Assembly (NCBI GenBank): GCA_013400115.1
Contig: VXBP01000241.1
Location: 78,825-142,824 of the forward strand
Length of the DNA stretch: 64,000 nucleotides
Direction of reading: 5' to 3'
Source: Rhinopomastus cyanomelas
Lineage: Eukaryota; Chordata; Aves; Bucerotiformes; Rhinopomastidae
Below the pieces are notes generated by a model. That model had not been told where the DNA came from, searched no databases, and worked only from the letters and a program-made list of their open reading frames with translations. Positions 1 to 9,055 of this stretch are shown piece after piece. Both the position numbers and the translations under genes were made by a program. Each line of letters begins with the position of its first letter. Within the stretch, counting starts at the first letter, position 1.

Positions 1-60
1 GAAGGAGGAGAAGGAGAAGGGGAAGGAGGAGAAGGAGGAGAAGGAGAAGGGGAAGGATGG
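1..60. repeat. purine-rich simple repeat (GGAGAAn)
   Basis: Irregular GGAGAAGGGGAA units run from the window edge to about position 75. The same composition recurs at 17.4-17.7 kb. Confidence 0.9.
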
Positions 61-75
61 AGAAGGAGAAGGAAC

Positions 76-539
76 ACATTCTGGTTGAAGCCCATGCCCT
101 CCCCCATCCTCATCCCATTCCAGTTGCTTCCCCTCCCCGTCCATCCCCCCTGGCTCCATCCCATCCCCTTCCATCTGGCCATCAAAGGAGCCCAACCCCA
201 CGGTCTGGCTCCTGCTGCCAAGATCCTCCCCGGGAGCCAGAGGATTCCCACCAGAGCAGATCCATGGCAGCCCTGGACCGGGCTTGGGGTGCTGATGGGC
301 TCATGGCCCCGGGGCACAGCCAGGCCCTTCCCACCCTTTGGACCTTCCTCTCATTGCCCTGGGCAAGAGGTCCCCATCCCAGCACAGCTCCAGCTGCAGG
401 ACCTGATGCTGCTCCAGATGTGCAGCTCCAGATGTGCAGCCCCCCCCTTCTCCTTGCTGCCTCGTCCTGCAGTGCTGGGCACATCTGGCCGAGACTGAGG
501 GCAACCTCCCCCCGGCTGAAGGGGTTTGTCCCTGCCTGA
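76..539. other. no gene recognised
   Basis: C-rich, GC-rich sequence. Overlapping open frames exist on both strands, but none shows a recognisable protein, and their composition is that of the surrounding non-coding DNA. Confidence 0.6.
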
Positions 540-765
540 GGAGCAGGGGAGGAACAGCCCCAGGGACCAGGACCTGCTGGAGAGCAGAGGAGGAGAGAGG
601 GACCTGGGGGTGCTGGTGGCCAGCAGGGTGGCCAGGAGTGGCCAAGAAGGCCAGTGGCACCCTGGGGTGGATCAGAAGGGGGTGGTCAGTAGACGGAGAG
701 AGGTTCTCCTGCTGCTCTGCTCTGCTCTGCCCCGGTGAGGCCACATCTGGCTTCCTGGGAGCTCT
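540..765 (+). repeat. CR1 LINE fragment (sense)
   Basis: Resembles the CR1 ORF2 3' part: a 'gagagggacctgggggtgct' stretch, then 'ggccaagaaggccagtggca' and a 'gccccggtgaggccacatct' stretch, with internal deletions relative to the usual element. Identified from memory of the CR1 consensus. Confidence 0.7.
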
Positions 766-1185
766 GCCCTTGCACTGCTTTGCATCCCAGTGCTTCCCAG
801 TCCGCAGCTGGATCTGAGTGAGCACCAGTAACCCCAGGATGAGCGGCCAGTGAGTCACTGTCAGATGGGGCAACGGTCCTGAGGGCTGCGGGGAGCAACT
901 TCCCGGCACCTCCAGCAGCTCAGCTGCTCCTGCCCTGAGTCACTTCCAGCCAGGGGGCTCCTGCAGCCTCCAGTCCGGGCTGTGGGAAGGGAGACCAAAG
1001 GGTCATCTCCTGCCCCTCAGGAGCTCCATGGACTCTCAGAAACCAGGGAGCTTCCTGTCCACAGCCGGGTCCTCTCCAGGAAGCTGAGGCCACCCCGAGC
1101 AGAGCCTCGTGGTCCTGGATCCAGCATCAGCTCCGGCTGCTGTGGGAAGGAGACGCTTGGAACCGCCCTGAGCGATGGGATGAAC

Positions 1186-1258
1186 ATCTGGGGTGGGACT
1201 GGTCCCATCTGGGGTGGGACTGGTCCCATCTGGAGTGGGATTGGTCCCATCTGGGCGC
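1186..1258. repeat. 21-bp tandem repeat, about 3 copies
   Basis: Units of 'ctggggtgggactggtccca' repeat with one diverged copy (ctggagtgggattggtccca). The 420 bases before it show nothing recognisable. Confidence 0.85.
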
Positions 1259-1315
1259 TGAGGAACCTCTGGGGGAAAAGAAAAGACATCAGAGCCAGGA
1301 GGTGCTGGATGGGCT

Positions 1316-1545
1316 GAGGCTGAATTTCACAGGATCCTAGAAGGGTTGAGGCTGGAGAAGCCCCCTGAGCTCAGCCCAGGGCCCCTCATCACCCCAGTGG
1401 CCAGAGCAGGGCTCCCAGGGCCACCTCCAGGCTGCCCCTCAACACCTCCAGGGATGGGGACTCCCCACTGCCCTGGGCAGCCCCATCCAGGCCGTGATCC
1501 CCCTTTCCTCCCCTGGATTTCCATTCTTGGCTGAACTGGAGAGAG
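1316..1545 (-). repeat. CR1 LINE fragment (antisense)
   Basis: Contains the antisense CR1 3'-region phrases 'gaggctggagaagcccc', 'cctccagggatggggactcc' and 'ctgccctgggcagccccatc'. Related copies lie at 49.4 and 60.3 kb. Confidence 0.75.
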
Positions 1546-1855
1546 TCCCCTCCTTGCTCACGGCCGTAGGAGTCAGCCCTGTGGAAACGGAGGGCTGGCC
1601 CGAGGGAGCAGAAGCCGGGCTTCAAGCCACCCCTCTGTGACCCTGTGGGATGGGAGCTGGGCTGGAGGGACACCTCGGTTCCACAGAAGCAGGAAGGGCT
1701 GGAGATCTCTGTGCCCTCCTTAGGCTTCGGCCACTGAGGCCTGGGCTCAGCGATGTAAGAGCATCGTGATGAGTCTCTGGGCATCTGCCTTCTCAGGGAG
1801 GGGGTTGTGGGGTCAATCCAGTGCCGGTGCCTTTTCTCCCCAAATCAAGTCAGTT

Positions 1856-2140
1856 TTATATCACAGGATCCCAGAGCATCAGGGGTGGGAAGGGACCTTG
1901 AGAGATGATCCAGTCCCATCCCCCTGCCTCAGCAGGATCCCCCAGAGCCAGTCACACAGGAACAGTCCAGGAGGGTTGGAAATGTCTCCAGAGGAGGAGA
2001 CTCCACAACCCCCCTGGGCTGCCCCTGCCAGGGCTCTGGCACCCTCACTGGGAAGAAGGTCCTTCTCACACTGGTGTGGAACCTCCTCTGCTCCAGCCCC
2101 TTGTCCTGTGATGCTGGTCCCATCACAGCCCTTTGTGGTC
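1856..2140 (-). repeat. CR1 LINE 3' end (antisense)
   Basis: Begins with the inverted CR1 terminus ('catcaggggtgggaagggac' then 'gatgatccagtcccatcccc') and runs through 'gaaggtccttctcacactgg' into the element body. The preceding 300 bases show nothing recognisable. Confidence 0.85.
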
Positions 2141-2202
2141 TCAGAAGAAGGAGCCAAGGGATTTGGTGCGAGATCCCGATGACCAAGAGTAGGGAGCGGT
2201 GC

Positions 2203-2400
2203 CGGGAGGGAGGGATGGAGGGAGGGATGGAGGATGGACAGCGGGTAGATGGATGGGTGGATGAAGGGATGGATGGATGGATGGATGGATGGTTGATGGA
2301 TGGATGGATGATTGAGGGATGAAGGGAGAGATGGATGGGGAATGGGGAGATGGAGCGAGACATGATGAATGGAGGGAGGGACGGATGGATGGATGGATGT
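2203..2400. repeat. GATG tetranucleotide microsatellite
   Basis: Interrupted GGAT/GATG units lie upstream of the TWIST-like gene. Long open frames across it are a by-product of the repeat. Confidence 0.9.
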
Positions 2401-2599
2401 CAACTCAGACTCACGCTGCACGAGCCCATCACCCAAGGGCAGCAGCTGCCCACCACTCTTGCTTCTTCCTTGGGGCTCAGACAAGCCCCTCATTGCCCAC
2501 AGAAGGAGCCACTTGCCCACGTTTCCTCTGGAGTCTCTCACAGACAAGGCTCTCAACAAGTGGTTATTTCCTGGCTGCTTCCGTGGGGTCAACTGGGCG

Positions 2600-3037
2600 T
2601 CAAAAAACCACGAAGAGAAGACGACCCCCCCCCAAACAAAGGTCTCCCTGAGCTCCATGGCTGCAGCACCGACAGCGTCCCTGGACGTCGGGCAGCAGGC
2701 AGGAGCATCTGCGCCGGAGGCCCTGCGGGTGTCGGCGGAGGGAGGGAGGGAGGGAGGAAATCTGGATCCCATAAGCTCCGGAGCTGTTTGCGCTGCCGTG
2801 GCCGGCGGCCGATCCGCCCATGGTCCTCCTCGCCCTATCAGCGAGAGCCATCCCCCCCCCGGCCCGAGCCATCCCGACGCCCTCCTCTCTCCTTGTAGCC
2901 CAAAGGGACAACCATCTCCTCGGAGGGCTCCGCCGGCCCTGGGGCCTCCGGGTGGATGCTCCAGGCCACCCCACCGATGCGTCGCGGCCGTCGCACCTGA
3001 GACCCCCCGCTCTGGCCTCAGCCCTCGTCCCCACAGG
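2600..3037 (+). promoter_or_regulatory. CG-rich 5' flank of the TWIST-like gene
   Basis: CG-dense sequence leads into the coding region, as expected for a CpG-island promoter. I see no TATA box. The sequence just before the start codon ('cgtccccacagg') also looks like a splice acceptor, so an upstream non-coding exon cannot be excluded. Confidence 0.4.
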
Positions 3038-3547
3038 ATGAAGGAGGAGAACACGTGCCCGGAGTCCCCCGACGGCAGCCCGGTGGCCAGCGCGGAGGAG
3101 GGCGAGTGGCCGCACCAGAAGCGCCTCCGCAAGCGGGGCCGGGCGGCGGCCGAGGAGGAGGAGGAGGAGGAGGAGGAGGGGGAGCGCGGCGCCCCGTCGC
3201 CGCCGGGGTGCAAGCGGAGCAGGCGGAGCCCGGCGCCGGCGCCCGCCGAGGACGCGCAGACGCAGCGGGTGATGGCCAACGTGCGCGAGCGGCAGCGCAC
3301 CCAGTCGCTCAACGACGCCTTCGCCGAGCTGCGCAGGATCATCCCGACGCTGCCCTCCGACAAGCTGAGCAAGATCCAGACCCTCAAGCTGGCCGCCCGC
3401 TACATCGACTTCTTGTGCCGGGTCCTGCAGGGCGACCAGCCGGACCACAGGGCCGCCGGCTGCCACTTCCTGGCCCACGAGCGGCTCAGCTACGCCTTCT
3501 CCGTCTGGAGGATGGAGGGCGCCTGGGCCACGTCCGCGTCCCGCTGA
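3038..3547 (+). CDS. TWIST3: TWIST-family bHLH transcription factor, probable TWIST3
   Basis: A 169-residue single-exon protein. TWIST proteins are nuclear bHLH factors that dimerise with E proteins on E-boxes and control mesenchymal and mesodermal programmes. Visible features are two basic clusters resembling nuclear localisation signals (KRLRKRGR at about 28-35, CKRSRR at about 59-63), a poly-glutamate run (about 39-47), the bHLH domain (about 78-131, with VRERQRTQSLNDAF and LPSDKLSKIQTLKLAARYID) and a C-terminal Twist box ending FSVWRMEGAWATSASR. The start was chosen because MKEE...SPDGSP fits the family's N-terminus and has A at -3; an open frame continues upstream without family similarity. 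Compared with TWIST1/2 from memory, FLCRVLQGDQPDHRAAGCHF is diverged after helix 2. The gene lies tail to tail with HDAC7, which suggests the third TWIST paralogue rather than TWIST1 or TWIST2. Family certain; paralogue inferred. Confidence 0.85.
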   Translation: MKEENTCPESPDGSPVASAEEGEWPHQKRLRKRGRAAAEEEEEEEEEGERGAPSPPGCKRSRRSPAPAPAEDAQTQRVMANVRERQRTQSLNDAFAELRRIIPTLPSDKLSKIQTLKLAARYIDFLCRVLQGDQPDHRAAGCHFLAHERLSYAFSVWRMEGAWATSASR

Positions 3548-3558
3548 GCGGTAGGTAC
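3548..3558 (+). other. candidate splice donor in the 3' UTR
   Basis: A donor-like 'gcg|gtaggt' follows the stop codon by 3 bases. TWIST1 and TWIST2 also have an intron in the 3' UTR, so a non-coding second exon downstream is expected. I could not place that exon. Confidence 0.4.
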
Positions 3559-4603
3559 CTGCCGTCGGTCCTCGGCGTCGCCCCGGGCTCGGGGCCAGGG
3601 GACAGCGGCCACCCCGCTCCTCGGCCCCACGTGCCAGCAATTTGCTCTAACGAGGCCCAGACGGTGCCGAGGCCACCGGTCGCCGGAGGCGGCCGCTCCT
3701 TGCCCGGAGCCCAAAGGCGGCCGGTCCCGGCCGGGGCTGGGTGCCCGGAGGCGGCCGAGGAGGGTCTCAAGGGGGACATCAGACCAGTTCTCCACCCGTG
3801 GATCGGCCGTGGGGCGCTGCGGGGGGCCACCCACGCATCAACACCCAGCCCTTGGGTGGCCCCGGGGCCACCAGCCCAGAGGGTTTTCTCCTGCCCCTCT
3901 CCTCAAGAGCCGCCGGGGTGCTGCTGCTGCAGGGGTGTCACCCCCCGAACCCCATGGGTGGTGCCCTCGGCACCGCCCAGCCCCACATCCCACCACCACC
4001 CCTCCAGTGGCCCAGTTCCCAGTGCGTGGGGGCTTCCCAGACTGGGAGAAAGGAGGAGCTGGGGGAGAGGGGTCGGCTCCATCCCGGCCAACCTGCGGCC
4101 CAGGAGGACTCGGGGGGCCACCAGGCTCAGCTCCTAGGTGACCCCTAAGCAGGGTCAGGCTTTCCCCAGGCACCAGCCTCATGGTGGTGGGAGCCCCCCA
4201 GGTCCAAGGGCAAGAGGACCCCCCTTTCTGATGCCCCACCACTAAGGGTCACCCAGGAGAACCCACTCATCTGACCCCCCAGCTTGGGCACGGGCTAGGG
4301 TGGTGCTGGACCACCAGCCCCTCCTGGAGCCTGACAGGGACAAGGGGCTCCCAGAGCCTCGAGGAAGGGACAAGGAGCAGCTGGGTGCTGCCTGCGGCTG
4401 ATTGACTCCCTGCTTTGGTAGCCATGGCCAGTGGGGATCGAGAGGCTCCTGGGTGTCTTTGCAGTGGGGCCACCCCGCCCGGGGGAGCTCAGGGGGCTCC
4501 GTGCACGTGACCCCGAAAGCAGAGGGCACACAGCAGGGGGCTGAAGTGACCCCCAGCTCTGGGAGGGCTGCTGTTCCTCCAACAAACAGGGGACTTCAAG
4601 ACC
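3559..4603. other. GC-rich spacer, nothing recognised
   Basis: Unique-looking GC-rich sequence downstream of the TWIST-like gene. It probably holds the 3' UTR intron or exon, but no convincing acceptor and poly(A) pair was found. No coding similarity was seen on either strand. Confidence 0.5.
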
Positions 4604-4742
4604 CTTTACTGGCCCTAAAGAGCTTTTAGTGGCCCCAAAGACCCTTTAGTGACCCAAAAGAGCCTTTGGTGACCCTAAAGAACCTCTCGTGACCCTAAAG
4701 AGCCTCTCGTGACCCTAAAGAGCCTCTCGTGACCCTAAAGTC
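4604..4742. repeat. 20-bp minisatellite
   Basis: Units of 'gaccctaaagagcctctcgt' occur about 6-7 times, diverged at the left edge and nearly perfect at the right. Confidence 0.9.
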
Positions 4743-5756
4743 CTCCCGAGTGTCAAATCCTAGTGGTGGGTCGGGGGATCCCAAGTGCTGGAGGCCGGGA
4801 GCCGAAGGCAGCCCCAGCTGCAGCCCCGTCCAGCTCCCAGTTACTGGAGGGGGATCAGCCAAGCCAGGGGAGGGGGGCCACCGGCGCCGGAGCTTGGGGG
4901 GCCCAACGGGGGGCCCCAACCCTCTCAGCTCTGGGTCAGTTACAGCAGCACCTGGACTGGGGTCTCCTAATGGGGAGCAGCTCGCGCCGGGCGCCAGCTG
5001 AACTGGTCTGCACTGGGACTCGGCCGGTTGCAGGCAGCTCCCCTTCATCCACTGCGGCCAGGGGCCCCACGAAGCACCGGCCGTGCCCTGAGCTCCCGGC
5101 AGACGCTCCTGGGGTTCGCCCCCGGGTTGGGCTCAGAGCTGAGGCTGCAGGACCAGCCAGCACCACCCCAACCCTGCTGGGGCCGGCAGGGGACCCCCGA
5201 ATGCTGCAGGTGGCATCACCCCAGTGTCCTGGGCGGCTCCGGGGCCGTTCCCAGCACCCAGCCTGGAGCAGGGGGACACCCCCACCCCTCTCCAGTTACC
5301 CCTCCACCGGGCATCGACCCCCCAGGCACATCAGCCCATCCCAGGACCTCCCTGCGCTGCCCACAAGCCCTTCTAGTTGCCCTCGAGCACCGAGGATGGG
5401 CTCTGCACCCACCCCGGACCCTTCCAGCACCCACCTCCATCAGTGGGATTGTTCCTTCTGTCACTGGGATTCTCCCCCCTTCTCCCAGGACCCTGCTCCC
5501 CACCGGGAGCCCCGGGGTGGCCGACCCGACCCCGCCCCGACCCCTCCTGTCCCCCCAGCAGGACTTCCCGCCCCGACGGGACCGAGCGGCACCCTGGGCA
5601 GCCCCGGCCACCAGCACCGGGAGAAGGACCAGTGCCCACCGCACCCCACTGGCCCCCCTCGGCCGGGGAGGCTCCAGACCGCGGGACCGGGGCGTCGGGA
5701 CCGGGAGTCGGGAAGAGCCCCCGCGGGACGTTCAGGGTCTAAGTCATTCTGGGGCC
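4743..5756. other. no gene recognised
   Basis: GC-rich sequence with long overlapping open frames on both strands. No family motif, no consistent splice structure and no recognised repeat. Confidence 0.5.
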
Positions 5757-5912
5757 AGGAGCCGCGGGGTCGCCAGGAGCCGCGGGGTCGCCAGGAGCCG
5801 CGGGGTCGCCAGGAGCCGTCGGGTCGCCAGGAGCCGTGGGCTGGCCAGGAGCCGCGGGGTCGCCAGGAGCAGCGGGGTCGCCAGGAGCAGCGGGGTCGCC
5901 AGGAGCCGGCTC
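5757..5912. repeat. 18-bp GC-rich minisatellite
   Basis: Units of 'aggagccgcggggtcgcc' occur about 8 times. The period is a multiple of three, so an open frame through it reads a six-residue repeat (QEPRGR-like). No other sign of coding is present. Confidence 0.9.
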
Positions 5913-5968
5913 CCACGACGGCAGCAGCACAAACCCACCGGGACAGCGGGAGGGGTTCCAGACCCCCG

Positions 5969-6759
5969 CGGGACGAGGAGCCCCACGGCCGGGGGGGCGC
6001 CGGTGGGGTCCGGCCGCCCTCATCGCGCCCCGGGCAGCAGCGCGGGGGCTGGAGCCGCNGGGGGGGGGCGGCCGGTGGGGGCGGGGAGGGGGGTCGGGGG
6101 TGGGGGGGGGCTCGGACCCCAGAACGACCCAGCGGGGAGCAGGGGGAGAGGGGGGAGCAGGCTCTGCCAGGGGTCCCGCGGGGAGGGACGAGGCGGCTCC
6201 AGGTCTCCGCGTTTGGGGGGTTTTTTCTGATTTTCAAATTCATTAAAAAAAGGTGAAAAATCCCCGTGGAGGCGTCGCTCCCAGTTCAGACTGGGAATTT
6301 AGGGCTGGAAACGGGGATCTGGACTCAGAGATGAGGAGGCATTTAGCTTTAGGAACAGGAGAGTTTGGGGTCAGGAATTTAGGCTTCGAAATACAAATTT
6401 AGACTCGGAAATAACCAGGGATTTGGCTTTAGAAACTGCAATTTGGATTTGGAAATAGGGTTTAGATTTGGAAATAAGAATTTAGATCTGGACTAGGAAC
6501 TTAGACTTAGAAAGAAATGGGAATTTAGGCTTCCAAATGGGAACTGGGCTTTGGAAATAGGGATTTAGATTTGGAAAGAGGAATTTGGATTCAGAAATAA
6601 AGAGGAATTTAGGTTTAGGAACAGGAAATTAGAATTGAAAGAGGAATTTAGATTTAGGAATAGGAATTTAGGCTTCAAAACAGAAATTTCAGAACTAAGC
6701 AGGGATGTAGCTTTAGAAATTGAACTGCCACCAGAACTCCCACCAGCATCTTCCCCCAG
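5969..6759. repeat. duplicated block, copy A (ends at N6760)
   Basis: This 791-bp block restarts immediately after N6760 as 6761-7537, near-identical except around N6059. It includes a GC-rich left half and an AT-rich minisatellite. The layout (block, N, same block) is that of two overlapping contigs that were not merged. Confidence 0.9.
6300..6745. repeat. AT-rich minisatellite (copy A)
   Basis: Imperfect units related to 'ggaaatagggatttagattt' repeat for about 440 bases. They stand out from the very GC-rich surroundings. The equivalent array in copy B is at about 7080-7523. Confidence 0.85.
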
Positions 6760-6760
6760 N

Positions 6761-7537
6761 CGGGACGAGGAGCCCCACGGCCGGGGGGGCGCCGGTGGGG
6801 TCCGGCCGCCCTCATCGCGCCCCGGGCAGCAGCGCGGGGGCTGGAGCCGCCGCTGGGAGCAGGGAGGGGGGTCCGGGGTTGGGGGGGGCTCGGACCCCAG
6901 AACGACCCAGCGGGGAGCAGGGGGAGAGGGGGGAGCAGGCTCTGCCAGGGGTCCCGCGGGGAGGGACGAGGCGGCTCCAGGTCTCCGCGTTTGGGGGGTT
7001 TTTTCTGATTTTCAAATTCATTAAAAAAAGGTGAAAAATCCCCGTGGAGGCGTCGCTCCCAGTTCAGACTGGGAATTTAGGGCTGGAAACGGGGATCTGG
7101 ACTCAGAGACGAGGAGGCATTTAGCTTTAGGAACAGGAGAGTTTGGGGTCAGGAATTTAGGCTTCGAAATACAAATTTAGACTCGGAAATAACCAGGGAT
7201 TTGGCTTTAGAAACTGCAATTTGGATTTGGAAATAGGGTTTAGATTTGGAAATAAGAATTTAGATCTGGACTAGGAACTTAGACTTAGAAAGAAATGGGA
7301 ATTTAGGCTTCCAAATGGGAACTGGGCTTTGGAAATAGGGATTTAGATTTGGAAAGAGGAATTTGGATTCAGAAATAAAGAGGAATTTAGGTTTAGGAAC
7401 AGGAAATTAGAATTGAAAGAGGAATTTAGATTTAGGAATAGGAATTTAGGCTTCAAAACAGAAATTTCAGAACTAAGCAGGGATGTAGCTTTAGAAATTG
7501 AACTGCCACCAGAACTCCCACCAGCATCTTCCCCCAG
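6761..7537. repeat. duplicated block, copy B (starts at N6760)
   Basis: Repeats 5969-6759 from its first base. It differs in the short G-rich part that corresponds to the N6059 gap, where copy A is patched. It continues seamlessly into single-copy sequence at 7538. Confidence 0.9.
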
Positions 7538-8193
7538 GAGACCCCAGACCCTGAAGGGGTCATGAGGGGCCTGTGGGGGTGAGGAGGTGCCACCCCACAG
7601 CTCTGCTGGAAACCCCCTCCTCGCACCAGTGCCCACCAGTGTGGCAACTGGGGCCGGTGCTCCCCGTGAGGGTCATTCCCGAGGGATTTTGCCCCAGGAG
7701 TCCCAGAGGGACCGAGGCCCCATCTCCCCTGCTCCAGGGCAGCAGCAGTTCCCTTCGCTGAGGTCCCCCAGTTGCCCCCATGGCTTCCAACTGGTGGAAA
7801 CTGGGACGCCAATCCCTGTGGCTGGATGCTCTGGGGCTCCAGTGTGGGGGGAATCCACCCACTGGGAACAATGGGATGAGGGTGGGACTCAGCAGGGAAG
7901 GGAACTGGAGAAGGGAGAGGGGAGGGGGTCTGGCCAAAGGGGACCCCAGCAAGGGGAAGGGGCTGCACTGGTGGGCACTGGGAACCAGTTTGCAGGCACC
8001 GGAGCCACCCCAGAGCCGCCCAAGGCTGGAGAGGCAGCGGCTCCTCCCACAAGCTGAGGAGTCTGGGGGCTTCTTAACCCCTTCCTGCCCAGCGATGCCC
8101 ATCCCAGGACCACCCTGCAGGGCGAGGTGGCCACAAGGAGCCAGGAAGGACCTCCCAGTGCTCCCAGTCTCTGCTGGAGCGACACTGGAACCA
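7538..8193. other. intergenic sequence beyond the HDAC7 3' end
   Basis: GC-rich sequence between the duplicated block and the HDAC7 poly(A) signal. No gene or known repeat was recognised. Confidence 0.5.
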
Positions 8194-8199
8194 TTTATT
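8194..8199 (-). terminator. HDAC7: HDAC7 polyadenylation signal AATAAA
   Basis: A canonical AATAAA on the - strand lies about 860 bases past the HDAC7 stop codon, in an otherwise GC-rich stretch. It would give a 3' UTR from 9055 to about 8175. Confidence 0.65.
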
Positions 8200-9055
8200 T
8201 TCCTCTTTTTCCTACAAAATCTCCTCCCTGGGTCTGCAGAGGGACCCGGCCACGTCCCTCCCCCCATCCCCTTCCACCCCCATCCCTTCCATCCCCCTCC
8301 ACCCCCAACCCCGTGGGACTACTGGGAGGGCACTGGGAAGAGCTCCTGGGGTGAGGAACCCCCCAGCACTGCAGGAGGAGACGGGACAGTGGCAAATCCA
8401 CAGGGACACCCCACACTGGGGGTGCTGGTCCTGTCCCAGTCACCCCAGTGCAGCCTGGCACTGCACTGGTGGGGCTCTGGGCACCGATGGCCTTGATCTC
8501 GGCCGGAGGAGAGGAGCCTGTGGTGGGGGTACTGGGGGTGACTGGGAGACGGCCGGGCTGGGGGTTCACACGGGTCTGGGCGCTCAGGTCAGGGCTGGAG
8601 GCTCCCCCAGTCAGGTCCACACGACGGGCACTGGTCCCAGTGGGAGGAAGGGCGCTCGAGGGGTCACCCCAGCACAGGTCAGGGTCCATAGTGCAAATCA
8701 GAGGGGGTCCCGCTCTGCTTAGTGGTTACGAGGAGCCCCGGTGCAAGTCCTGGGGCCCCCCAAAGGCACCCCTGCCCCCCAACCCGCCATCCTCAGCCAC
8801 CCCAAGGTCCCAGAGGCCACAGGGTCCGTCCCGGCAGCCGCCCCCACCGGAGGGGCTCTCAGAGGGGGGTCCGTGGTGCTCCAGGGGTCCCACCTCTCCT
8901 TCCTGGGAGCCCCCAGCCAAGGGGGCAGCCGGAGGCGCGGGGCTGGGAGCCCGGGGAGCGAGGGCGACGCAGCAACGGGAATCCCGGGGCCAGAAGGGCG
9001 CCCGCGGGCTCCGCAGAGGCCACCTGGAGCCGGCAGCAGAGCAGGGGGCCACTGG

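Noticed and set aside
1879..3640. Long - strand open frames (502 and 346 codons) opposite the TWIST-like gene
   Set aside because: They mirror the GC-rich bHLH coding strand and the GATG repeat. No family similarity, and the poly-glutamate codons simply read as leucines on the other strand.
5744..6023. Six-residue repeat protein encoded by the 18-bp array
   Set aside because: The period being a multiple of three makes any frame repetitive. Nothing else suggests a gene.
6242..6247. ATTAAA as poly(A) signal of the TWIST-like gene
   Set aside because: It sits at the start of the AT-rich minisatellite and is duplicated with the block. No linking exon was found.
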